33,610 nucleotides of DNA from Chloroflexota bacterium (GTDB lineage: Bacteria > Chloroflexota > Dormibacteria > CF-121): contig VBDY01000162.1 of the NCBI GenBank assembly GCA_005882775.1, positions 1 through 33,610 on the forward strand, written 5' to 3'. Position numbers and translations under genes: made by a program. Positions within the stretch are counted from its first letter, which is position 1. Every line of letters starts with the position of its first letter. The notes under the pieces are model-generated. The model was given only the letters and a program-made list of their open reading frames with translations, was not told the origin of the DNA and did no database searches. Positions 25,574 to 33,610 of the stretch are shown here, one piece after another.

Positions 25574-26947
25574 GTGGCGGTTCCATTGAGAGACGTGCTC
25601 GAAGCGACCTCGGGAAAACTGGTCAGCGGGCCGGATACGGTGACCTTCTCGCACCTCTACATCGACTCGCGAGAGGTGAAGCCCGGGGGTCTGTTCGTCG
25701 CCCTCCAGGGCGAGCAACAGGATGGGCATGCCTTCATTCCCCAGGCCGTGGAGCGAGGGGCCACCGGGATCCTGTGCTCGGTCGCGCCCGCAGGGCTGGA
25801 CCGGCCGGCTGTGATCCAGGTCGCCGATACCCGGCGCGCGCTCTTCGATATCACGAGCGACCGGCTGCGCCGGCATCACCTTCCCATCGTCGCCATCACC
25901 GGCAGCGCCGGGAAGACGACGACCAAGGACCTGATCGCCCACGTGCTGGGCCGTCGGGTGCGGGTGCGTAAGAGCGAGGGCAACCTCAACACCTACACCG
26001 GGATCCCGATGACCATCTTCGAGACCAGCCCGGAGGACCGGGTGCTGGTGGTCGAGTACGCCATGTCCCGCGCTGGCGAGATCCGCGAGCTGACCAGGAT
26101 CGCCCCGCCGAATGTCGGCGTGGTCCTCAATGTCGGCATGGCGCATGTCGGCATGCTGGGCTCGGTCGAGGCCGTGGCCGCCGCGAAACGTGAGCTGGTC
26201 GAGGGCCTGGCCGCGGACGGAGTGGCGGTGCTGAACGCGGATGACAGGCGGGTCCGCCAGATGGCATCCGCCGCGCGGCGCTCCGTTCTCTATGGTGTGG
26301 CCGACGATGCGACCGTGCGAGCCGAGCGAATCCGCCTCCACGGCCTGGACGGCAGCAGCTTCCGGATGCGCACGCCACGAGGTGAGGCAGAGGTTTTTCT
26401 CAAGGTACCCGGCCAGCACAGTGTTTCCAACGCGCTGGCAGCGGCCGCAGTCGCGCTGCAGTTCGACTTCGACGCCCCCGCCATCGCCTCGGCGCTGCAT
26501 GGGTTCAATCCGCCATCGCGCAGGATGAACGTGGTGGCGGGCCAGCGCGGCTCCACCATCATCGACGACTCCTACAACGCCAGCCCCGGGTCGATGCAGG
26601 CGGCGCTGGCCGTGCTTCGGATGGCCCCTCGCGGCTCGTTGCGGGTCGCTGTGCTCGGCGACATGCTGGAGCTGGGTGAGCACGCCGCCCGGGCGCACGC
26701 GGACGTCGGCGGACTGGCAAAGGAGAGCGCGGACGAGGTGATCGCGGTTGGCGAGTACGCCGGCGAGCTGGTCGCCGCCGCCAGGGCTGCCGGCATGGCG
26801 CCCGAGCACGCGGTCGCAGTCAAATCTCAGGACGAGGCAATCGCCCGGGTAAAGCCGATGCTCACCCGGCGGACCCACGTCCTGGTCAAGGGTTCACGCG
26901 GGATGCGGATGGAAGCAATCGTCAACGCGCTCAAGGAGGGCGCGTGA
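25574..26947 (+). CDS. murF: UDP-N-acetylmuramoyl-tripeptide--D-alanyl-D-alanine ligase
   Basis: DSREVKPGGLFVALQGEQQDGHAF, AITGSAGKTTTKDLIAHVL, IDDSYNASPGSMQAAL, LVKGSRGMRME (MurF hallmarks). Confidence 0.95.
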   Translation: MAVPLRDVLEATSGKLVSGPDTVTFSHLYIDSREVKPGGLFVALQGEQQDGHAFIPQAVERGATGILCSVAPAGLDRPAVIQVADTRRALFDITSDRLRRHHLPIVAITGSAGKTTTKDLIAHVLGRRVRVRKSEGNLNTYTGIPMTIFETSPEDRVLVVEYAMSRAGEIRELTRIAPPNVGVVLNVGMAHVGMLGSVEAVAAAKRELVEGLAADGVAVLNADDRRVRQMASAARRSVLYGVADDATVRAERIRLHGLDGSSFRMRTPRGEAEVFLKVPGQHSVSNALAAAAVALQFDFDAPAIASALHGFNPPSRRMNVVAGQRGSTIIDDSYNASPGSMQAALAVLRMAPRGSLRVAVLGDMLELGEHAARAHADVGGLAKESADEVIAVGEYAGELVAAARAAGMAPEHAVAVKSQDEAIARVKPMLTRRTHVLVKGSRGMRMEAIVNALKEGA

Positions 26948-27903
26948 CCGAAGCCGTCATCCTATTCCTGGTGGCGCTGGTCGCCAGCGCCCTGCTTTAC
27001 CCTGCGGCAATCGGATACCTGGCCCGGCTGCGAATGGGACAGCTGATCCGGGAGGAAGGGCCGGCGTCGCATCGCGGCAAGGCCGGCACTCCTACCGCAG
27101 GTGGGATCGTCTTCATCGGTATCGCGCTCGTGCTCTACCTGGTCGCCGACCGCACGCCGGCCGGCGGATTGGTCGTGCTGGCGCTTCTGCTCGGCGGCGG
27201 CCTGGGCCTGGTCGATGACGTCCGGGCCATTCGCGGCGGATCGAACCTGGGGCTGCGGGCGCGCGAAAAAATCGTGATCCAGCTCCTGACCGGCGCCCTG
27301 CTCGGCTATCTGGCCTGGCGCTGGGGATTCGGCCGCCAGCTTGTCCCCTTCGATGGGGGCGGCTCCCTGAACGCGTGGTTGATCCCGATCGGCGCGGTCG
27401 CCTTCGCGGGTGGCTCGAACGCCTTCAACCTGACCGACGGCAGCGACGGGCTGGCCGGCGGTGCGGGCGCGATCGCGTTCGGAACCCTGACATTGATCGC
27501 CGTCCTCCAACACCATCCCGCCGCCGGATTGATCTCCGCCGTGCTGGCCGGGTGCTTGATCGGCTTCCTCTTCTACAACTTCTTTCCGGCCCGCATTTTC
27601 ATGGGGGATACGGGCAGCCTGGCGCTCGGCACCGCCATGGTGGCGGCCACCATCGTCACGGGGATGGTCTGGTATCTGCCGTTGCTCGCCCTGATCTTCG
27701 TAGTGGAGACGGCGTCTGTGATCGCGCAGGTCGCCAGCTTCAAGCTGACCGGGCAGCGGATCTTCCGGATGTCACCACTGCATCACCACTTCCACCTGGC
27801 CGGCTGGACCGAGACCCGGATCGCGCTCTCGTTCTGGGCAGCCGGCATCCTGGCCGCGCTGCTGACGGTGGTGCTGGCTCGGCCGGGGAGCGCGAGCGCG
27901 TGA
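26944..27903 (+). CDS. mraY: Phospho-N-acetylmuramoyl-pentapeptide-transferase
   Basis: GTPTAGGIVFI, LVDDVRAIRGGSNLGLRAREKIVIQ, NAFNLTDGSDGLAGG, FMGDTGSLALG, MSPLHHHFHLAGW. Confidence 0.97.
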   Translation: MTEAVILFLVALVASALLYPAAIGYLARLRMGQLIREEGPASHRGKAGTPTAGGIVFIGIALVLYLVADRTPAGGLVVLALLLGGGLGLVDDVRAIRGGSNLGLRAREKIVIQLLTGALLGYLAWRWGFGRQLVPFDGGGSLNAWLIPIGAVAFAGGSNAFNLTDGSDGLAGGAGAIAFGTLTLIAVLQHHPAAGLISAVLAGCLIGFLFYNFFPARIFMGDTGSLALGTAMVAATIVTGMVWYLPLLALIFVVETASVIAQVASFKLTGQRIFRMSPLHHHFHLAGWTETRIALSFWAAGILAALLTVVLARPGSASA

Positions 27904-29255
27904 AGCCCAAGGGCAAGCGGGCGCTGGTGATTGGGTTCGGGCGTTCGGGTCGCGCCGCCGCAGCATACATCCGCGCGCAGGGTGGGATGGTGAAGGTGGT
28001 GGACCGGGCGGACACGCCGGAGCTGCGCACCTCGTTGCAGAACGAGGGACTCGAGCATCGGTTAGGCGGATACAGCGAGACCGACCTGCGGGATGCCGAC
28101 CTGGTCATCGTCAGCCCAGGTGTGCCCTGGGACCTTCCATTGCTCGAGTCAGCCCGCAAACAGGGTCTGCCAGTCACCAGTGAGATCGACCTGTTCTTCC
28201 AAGCCTGTCCGAGTCCGATCGCCGGCATCACCGGCACCAACGGCAAGACCACAACCACCGCGCTCACTGCCGAGGTGCTTCGCGCCGGGGGTCTGCGCGT
28301 GATGCGGGGCGGCAACATCGGCGAGCCGGTGCTCGATCGGGTCGATCAGCTCGGGGCGGACGATTGGGTCGTCCTGGAGCTGAGCAGCTTTCAGCTCGAG
28401 TCTATTGAGCATCCCCGATTGCGCATAGGGACGGTGCTCAACGTCACGCCCGACCATCTCGACCGGCATCGGTCAATGGAGAGGTATGCGGAGATCAAGA
28501 CCCGAGCCGTCAGCTTCATGGAGCCCGACGATCACGCGGTGCTCAACTTCGACGATCCCACCGTCAGGGCCATGAGCCTGAGGACCCGGGGGCAGCTCAT
28601 GTCCTTCTCGACCGCGGGCTCGGTGGCGGATGCGGGCGTGACGGTTCAATCGGGATGGATCGTGATTCGGGCGCGCGATGACGACCGCCGGATAATGCCC
28701 GTGGACAAGGTGCCCCTGCCGGGGGCTCACAACCTGAGCAATGTGCTTGCGGCGGTGGGGGCCGGGGCATCCGCCGGGGTAACCGGCGAGCGGATGGCGC
28801 AAGCGGTCCGTGACTTCAAGGGAGTCGAGCATCGCCTGGAGCTGATCGGTACCTTCCGCGGGGTTCGCTGGTACAACGACTCGAAGGCGACCAACCCGGA
28901 CTCGACCTACAAGGCGCTCGACGCCTTCACCGAACCGCTCGTCCTGATCGCGGGTGGGCGCAACAAGGGACTCGACGTCGCGCCGCTGGCCAAGGCGATA
29001 GCCCGGCGGGCGACCGCTCTGATAGCCATCGGAGAAACCGCCGACGAGCTCGTCCAGCTCGCGCGCAAGGAAGGCCTCTCGGCCTCGGTGCTCGCGACAG
29101 ACCTGGCCGATGCCGTCCGCCGCGCAGCGGCCACCGCCACCCCCGGCTCGGTCGTCCTCCTCTCGCCCGGCTTCACCAGCTTCGACATGTTCCGCGATTA
29201 CGAAGATCGCGGCCGTCGATTCAAGGCCGCCGTGATGGCGGAGGTGGGTGCGTGA
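27900..29255 (+). CDS. murD: UDP-N-acetylmuramoyl-L-alanine--D-glutamate ligase
   Basis: ALVIGFGRSGRAAAAYI...VIVSPGVP...ITGTNGKTTTTALTAEVL...LELSSFQLESIEHPR...RWYNDSKATNPDST. GTG at 27900 overlaps the mraY stop. Confidence 0.96.
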   Translation: MKPKGKRALVIGFGRSGRAAAAYIRAQGGMVKVVDRADTPELRTSLQNEGLEHRLGGYSETDLRDADLVIVSPGVPWDLPLLESARKQGLPVTSEIDLFFQACPSPIAGITGTNGKTTTTALTAEVLRAGGLRVMRGGNIGEPVLDRVDQLGADDWVVLELSSFQLESIEHPRLRIGTVLNVTPDHLDRHRSMERYAEIKTRAVSFMEPDDHAVLNFDDPTVRAMSLRTRGQLMSFSTAGSVADAGVTVQSGWIVIRARDDDRRIMPVDKVPLPGAHNLSNVLAAVGAGASAGVTGERMAQAVRDFKGVEHRLELIGTFRGVRWYNDSKATNPDSTYKALDAFTEPLVLIAGGRNKGLDVAPLAKAIARRATALIAIGETADELVQLARKEGLSASVLATDLADAVRRAAATATPGSVVLLSPGFTSFDMFRDYEDRGRRFKAAVMAEVGA

Positions 29256-30502
29256 GGGGAGCCGTGCTCGAGCTTCCGACCGGACGCCGCATGCTCCGCC
29301 AGAGCACGCTCTGGCGCCAGGGAGACAAGCTCCTGATCCTGGCGGCCACCTTCCTGACGGCCTTCGGCCTGGTGATGGTGTTCTCGGCCTCCGAGGTGCA
29401 AGGCGTGATCGCGTTCCACAACGCTGCTTACTTCTTCGAACGCCAGCTGATCTGGCTCGGCCTCGGCCTGGGTCTGCTCTGGGTGGCGGCGCACCTGGAC
29501 TATCACCGGCTGCGCCCGCTGGTCGCACCGGTGGCCATCGGCTGCATGGCGCTGCTGGTAATGGTCCTCCTGCCGCACTTCGGGGTCGAGGCCAATGGTG
29601 CCCGACGCTGGCTGCAGCTCGGGCCGATCAGCATGCAACCGGCGGAGTTCGCCAAGGTCGGCGGTCTGCTGGTGATGGCGCTCTGGCTCGAACGCCGGCG
29701 CGACCGGATCGCGTCGCTCGAAGACGGTGTGGTGCCCTTCCTGGCGCTGATGGCTCTGGTGACCGGCCTGATCATGCTCGAGCGCGACCTGGGCACCACC
29801 CTGATCGTGGCCGCCATCTTCCTCTCGCAGTTCCTGGTAGCGGGCGGGCGCAAGCGTCATTTCCTGATGCTCGGCCTGGTGGTCGCGCTCAGCGTCTTCG
29901 TCTTCATCCGGATGGAGCCTTATCGGCTGCAACGGATCATGGCCTTCCTCAATCCCTGGGCCGACCCGCTCAACACCGGCTTTCAGTCGATCCAGTCCAT
30001 CCTGGCGCTCGGCTCGGGCGGGATCTTCGGCGTAGGCCTGGGGCAGAGCATCCAGAAGTATCAATGGTTGCCCTTCGCCCACACCGATTTCATCTTCGCC
30101 ATCATCGGCGAGGAGACCGGGTTGCTCGGAACCACCGCGGTTCTCTCCGGCTTCGCCCTCTTCGCCTACCGCGGGTATCGGGTCGCGCTCAAGGCCCCGG
30201 ACGCCTTCGGGTCCCTGGTCGCGTGCGGAATCACCACCTGGATCGCTTTCCAGGCGCTGATCAACGTGGCGGCGGTGACTGTGACCCTGCCGACCACCGG
30301 CATCCCACTGCCGTTCATCAGCTACGGCGGGTCCTCGCTCGCGATCACTCTGCTCTCGGTCGGCATACTGATGAACGTCGCCATGCAGGGCGAGAAGGTG
30401 GGCTGGATACGACATGCGAGCGTTGATCTCGGGCGGCGGTACGGGCGGACACCTGTTTCCAGCGATCGCGGTCGCCCAGGCGCTGTCGCGCAAAGATCCT
30501 GA
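29252..30502 (+). CDS. ftsW: Lipid II polymerase / cell-division protein FtsW
   Basis: SEDS family: GARRWLQLGPISMQPAEFAKV, LERDLGTTLIVAAIFLSQFLVAGG, FAHTDFIFAIIGEETGLLG, TGIPLPFISYGGSSL. Confidence 0.95.
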   Translation: MRGAVLELPTGRRMLRQSTLWRQGDKLLILAATFLTAFGLVMVFSASEVQGVIAFHNAAYFFERQLIWLGLGLGLLWVAAHLDYHRLRPLVAPVAIGCMALLVMVLLPHFGVEANGARRWLQLGPISMQPAEFAKVGGLLVMALWLERRRDRIASLEDGVVPFLALMALVTGLIMLERDLGTTLIVAAIFLSQFLVAGGRKRHFLMLGLVVALSVFVFIRMEPYRLQRIMAFLNPWADPLNTGFQSIQSILALGSGGIFGVGLGQSIQKYQWLPFAHTDFIFAIIGEETGLLGTTAVLSGFALFAYRGYRVALKAPDAFGSLVACGITTWIAFQALINVAAVTVTLPTTGIPLPFISYGGSSLAITLLSVGILMNVAMQGEKVGWIRHASVDLGRRYGRTPVSSDRGRPGAVAQRS

Positions 30503-31514
30503 CGCCCGCGTCCTGTTCGTCGGGCGCCGCGGGGGAATGGAAGAGAACGTGGTCCCGTCTTACGGGATTCCCTTTGCCACCATTGCCGCGGTCAAGCTCG
30601 ACATGGAGGCGCCGCTTCGCAACTGGAGTGTCCCTTTCCTGCTCCCGCGTGCCCTGTGGGAGGCTGCCGCGCTGATCCGGCGCTTTCGGCCGGACGTGGT
30701 CCTGGGCACCGGGGGCTATGTGAGTGGACCGCTGATCCTGACGGCGGCGGTCGGTCGCGTTCCAATCGTGCTGCAAGAGCAGAATTACCTGCCCGGAAGG
30801 ACCACCCGGCTGCTGGCCCGGTTTGCCACCGAGGTCGCGACGGCATATCCTGAGACCGCGCGATATCTCAGGGCAAAGACTGCCGTGACCGGGACCCCGG
30901 TCCGCTCAGAGTTCTGGCGGCCGCGGACTGACTTTCCCGACCATCCCCGCCGGCTGCTCGTGCTCGGCGGCAGCCAGGGAGCTCACCGGATCAACGAGGC
31001 GGTGGCAGCTGCGCTGCCCCAGCTGCTCAGCCGTCCCGATTTTTCCGTGGCGCATCAGACAGGGGATCGCGACATCTCGATGCTGGAGGGTGTCAAGGCC
31101 GGCCTTCCCGAGGGTGTGCGCAATCGATACGACCCGTTTGCCTTCAGCCCGGAGCTGTCGGAGCGGATCCGCGCGGCCGACTTGATCCTGAGCCGGGCGG
31201 GCGCCAGCACCCTGAGCGAGGTGAGCGCGGTCGGAGTGCCGATGCTGCTCGTCCCCGGCCCGTTCGCCGGGGGCCACCAGCGGCTCAATGCCGAGCCGTT
31301 CGAGCGCGCCGGCGCGGCCATCATCATTCCCAACGAATCCTGTGACGGTGAGACCCTGGTCCGGGACCTGGCGGCCATCATCGACCAGCCCGAGCGGTAT
31401 CGGAACATGGTGGACGCCATGCGTCAACTGGGTCGACCCTATGCCGCCGAGGAAGTTGCGCAGATGCTGATCGAGCTGGCGAGGCCGGCACGACCCGCGG
31501 GCGCGTTGCCCTGA
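30414..31514 (+). CDS. murG: UDP-N-acetylglucosamine--undecaprenyl-PP-MurNAc-pentapeptide GlcNAc transferase
   Basis: MRALISGGGTGGHLFPAIAVAQAL...VVLGTGGYVSGP...LQEQNYLPG...LVLGGSQGAHRINEAV...LILSRAGASTLSEVSAVGVPMLLVPGP. Confidence 0.97.
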   Translation: MRALISGGGTGGHLFPAIAVAQALSRKDPDARVLFVGRRGGMEENVVPSYGIPFATIAAVKLDMEAPLRNWSVPFLLPRALWEAAALIRRFRPDVVLGTGGYVSGPLILTAAVGRVPIVLQEQNYLPGRTTRLLARFATEVATAYPETARYLRAKTAVTGTPVRSEFWRPRTDFPDHPRRLLVLGGSQGAHRINEAVAAALPQLLSRPDFSVAHQTGDRDISMLEGVKAGLPEGVRNRYDPFAFSPELSERIRAADLILSRAGASTLSEVSAVGVPMLLVPGPFAGGHQRLNAEPFERAGAAIIIPNESCDGETLVRDLAAIIDQPERYRNMVDAMRQLGRPYAAEEVAQMLIELARPARPAGALP

Positions 31515-32914
31515 TGCGCATCCATTTCATCGGGATCTGCGGGTCGGCGGTGTCCGGACTGGCTCTGGTGGCCAAACAGCTGGGCCATGAGGTGACCGGC
31601 TCGGATGAGGACGCCTACCCGCCCGCCACCGACCTGCTGAAGCAGGCGGGGATCCGCTGGGTCGACCGATACGCGGCCGCCCACGTCACCCGCTGGGGGA
31701 AACCGGACCTGGTAGTGCAGGCCAACAACGTGCGCGAGGGCAACCCGGAAAATGAGGCCGCCAAAAAGCTGCAGCTGCGGATCGTCAGCGAGGCCGAGTT
31801 CTGGGGCGAGCTCACCAGCGAGCGGTTCCGAATCGTGGTGTGCGGCTCGCACGGAAAGACAACAACGGCCAGCCTGATCGCGTGGATCCTCCGGTCGGCC
31901 CGTCGCAACCCGGGGTTTCGGCTCGGTATGTCCTCGCCCGACCTGGGGGCGGCCGCCGCCTGGGGAACGGGCCGGGAGTTCGTCTTCGAGGGCGACGAGT
32001 ACACCTCGGCGGCCTTCGACCCCCGTCCCAAGTTCATACACTTCGCGCCCCAGCTCGCGGTGCTGACCAACATCGATTGGGACCACCCGGACGTATTCCC
32101 GGACCCGCAGAGCTATGAAGCCGTCTTCCGCCAGCTGGTCGAGTACCTGGGGCCGGAGGACCGGTTGATCGCCTGCTCCGACGACGCGGCGGTGCGGCGG
32201 CTGCTGGCCAGGACGCGGGCGCCGGTTGAGACCTACGGCCTGCGGGGTGGCGCCGATTGGCAGGGTCGTGACGTCACCAACGACGGGGACGGCATGCGAT
32301 TCACCGCCTGGCACGAGGGTAAGGTGCTGGCGGTGGTCAGCACCCGGATCCCGGGCGAGCACAACGCATCGAACGCGCTGGCGGCGCTGGCCGCGGGCGT
32401 CCGCCTGGGGGTGCCGGTGGCCACCGCCGTCGACGCCATCGGACGCTTTCGGGGAGCGGCCCGTCGGTTCGAGGTACGTGGCGAGGTCCACGGGGTCACC
32501 GTGATCGACGACTATGCGCATCACCCGACGGAGGTGCGAGCCACCCTGCAGGCGGCGCAAGCGCGCTTTGGGCCGGGCCGCGTGCTCGCGTGTTTCGTGC
32601 CTCACACCTACTCGCGGACGCTGAGCCTGCTGGACGGCTACGCGGACGCCTTCACGGGTTGCGCGGTGGTCGTCATCGGTCCGATCGAGCCGGCCCGGGA
32701 GCGTCACCTTGCCAACACCGTCAGCGCTCAGGACGTGGCCAGCCGAGTACAGGGTGTGGGTGAGGTGAGCGTCGCCGACTCCGCCCGATCGGCCGCCTAC
32801 AAGCTGGCCGCAGCGGCGCGGCCCGGCGATGTGATCGTCTGCATGTCGGTGCGCGGGTTCGACGACGTGGTCGGCAAGACCCTCGAGGTGCTGGAGCGGA
32901 CCGCGGTTGGATGA
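31514..32914 (+). CDS. murC: UDP-N-acetylmuramate--L-alanine ligase
   Basis: MRIHFIGICGSAVSGLALVAKQLGHEVTGSDE...VCGSHGKTTTASLIAWIL...FEGDEYTSAAFD...IDDYAHHPTEVRATLQAA. Confidence 0.95.
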   Translation: MRIHFIGICGSAVSGLALVAKQLGHEVTGSDEDAYPPATDLLKQAGIRWVDRYAAAHVTRWGKPDLVVQANNVREGNPENEAAKKLQLRIVSEAEFWGELTSERFRIVVCGSHGKTTTASLIAWILRSARRNPGFRLGMSSPDLGAAAAWGTGREFVFEGDEYTSAAFDPRPKFIHFAPQLAVLTNIDWDHPDVFPDPQSYEAVFRQLVEYLGPEDRLIACSDDAAVRRLLARTRAPVETYGLRGGADWQGRDVTNDGDGMRFTAWHEGKVLAVVSTRIPGEHNASNALAALAAGVRLGVPVATAVDAIGRFRGAARRFEVRGEVHGVTVIDDYAHHPTEVRATLQAAQARFGPGRVLACFVPHTYSRTLSLLDGYADAFTGCAVVVIGPIEPARERHLANTVSAQDVASRVQGVGEVSVADSARSAAYKLAAAARPGDVIVCMSVRGFDDVVGKTLEVLERTAVG

Positions 32915-33610
32915 GGCACGGCTCAGCAAGCTGCCCGGCATCCGTGAAAACGAGCCGCTGAGCCGCCACAGCTGGTACGGGATCGGCGGGCCGGCCCGGT
33001 TTTTTCTGGAGGTCACCGACGACGGAGTCCTCGATGAGCTGGTGCCTTATCTGAACGAGACCCGGACGCCTTTTGCCGTCGTCGGCGCCGCCTCCAACAC
33101 CCTGTTCGCCGACGAGGGCTTTGACGGTCTGGTGATCAAGGTTGCATCGCAGCATCTTCTGCTAGACGGCGACACGCTCGAGGTCGGGGCCGGCTATCTG
33201 ATGCCCAGGCTGGCGCTGGAGACGTGCAAGGCCGGACTCGCCGGGCTCGAGTTCGGGGCCGGCGTACCGGGCTCTGTGGGCGGGTCGCTGGTCGGCAACG
33301 CCGGGGCCTTTGGCCGCGAGGTCAAGGACTGCCTGGTCGAAGCCAGCGCCATCGACCCTGCGGGAAAGCGTCAGACCATCCCCGCATCGGAGTGCAAGTT
33401 TGCGTACCGCGACTCGACCTTCAAGTCCGACCGGCGGGGCTGGGTCATCATCGCCGCCCGCTTTCGGGCCAGCCACGAAGAGCCTGTCCTGATCCGCGAT
33501 CGGATCCGGCGGGTCCAGCGGCACCGCCGCGAAACGCAACCGATCGAGAAGCGCAGCCTGGGCAGCACCTTCAAGAATCCTCCGGGTGATGCCGCCGGCC
33601 GCCTGGTGGA
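32907..33610 (+). CDS. murB: UDP-N-acetylenolpyruvoylglucosamine reductase, 3' truncated
   Basis: TTG at 32907: MDEARLSKLPGIRENEPLSRHSWYGIGGPARFFLEV...VVGAASNTLFADEGFDGLVIKV...GLEFGAGVPGSVGGSLVGNAGAFG...LGSTFKNPPGDAAGRLV. Absent from the ORF track because it runs off the window. Confidence 0.95.
   Translation, partial: MDEARLSKLPGIRENEPLSRHSWYGIGGPARFFLEVTDDGVLDELVPYLNETRTPFAVVGAASNTLFADEGFDGLVIKVASQHLLLDGDTLEVGAGYLMPRLALETCKAGLAGLEFGAGVPGSVGGSLVGNAGAFGREVKDCLVEASAIDPAGKRQTIPASECKFAYRDSTFKSDRRGWVIIAARFRASHEEPVLIRDRIRRVQRHRRETQPIEKRSLGSTFKNPPGDAAGRLV

Noticed and set aside
25538-33016. Long minus-strand ORFs (25538-26878, 446 aa; 29198-30493, 431 aa; 31439-33016, 525 aa)
   Set aside because: Antisense shadow ORFs over well-supported murF, ftsW and murC; translations are Asp/Arg/Gln/His-rich with no recognisable motifs, as expected in high-GC coding DNA.
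1-33610. CRISPR arrays, tRNA/rRNA genes, IS elements, prophage genes
   Set aside because: No regularly spaced repeats, tRNA/rRNA signatures, transposase/integrase motifs or phage structural genes were seen by reading; a tRNA scan and IS search would be needed for certainty.

Overview
High-GC bacterial chromosomal window, probably from a soil Chloroflexota/Dormibacterota-like or actinobacterium-like lineage (taxonomy is inference only). Left part: a DUF1801 fragment; a DUF222/HNH endonuclease gene whose promoter carries a LexA-type box; and a TPP riboswitch leading an apparent operon (HMP/NCS1 permease, thiD, O-methyltransferase, 2-oxoacid dehydrogenase E1 alpha and beta) that ends at a strong intrinsic terminator. 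Middle: M55 peptidase, trpD, a LeuB-like dehydrogenase next to a swivel-first LeuD-LeuC fusion, a lipoprotein, and a minus-strand E1alpha-E1beta-E2-LeuA-like operon. Right: membrane protein, zinc-ribbon protein, RNase HI with a C-terminal extension, MFS transporter, RNase P RNA, then a dcw cluster (mraZ, rsmH, ftsL, ftsI, murF, mraY, murD, ftsW, murG, murC, murB partial) that lacks murE at its usual place. Best leads: (1) a LexA-type box filling the 17-bp spacer of a perfect TTGACA/TATAAT promoter; (2) TPP-dependent E1 genes apparently downstream of a TPP riboswitch; (3) two NrdR-box-like repeats upstream of the mraZ promoter; (4) divergent LeuA/LeuDC/LeuB-like enzymes beside a PDH-like operon. 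No CRISPR array, tRNA, rRNA or transposon was found. All calls come from reading the sequence; no database search was run.
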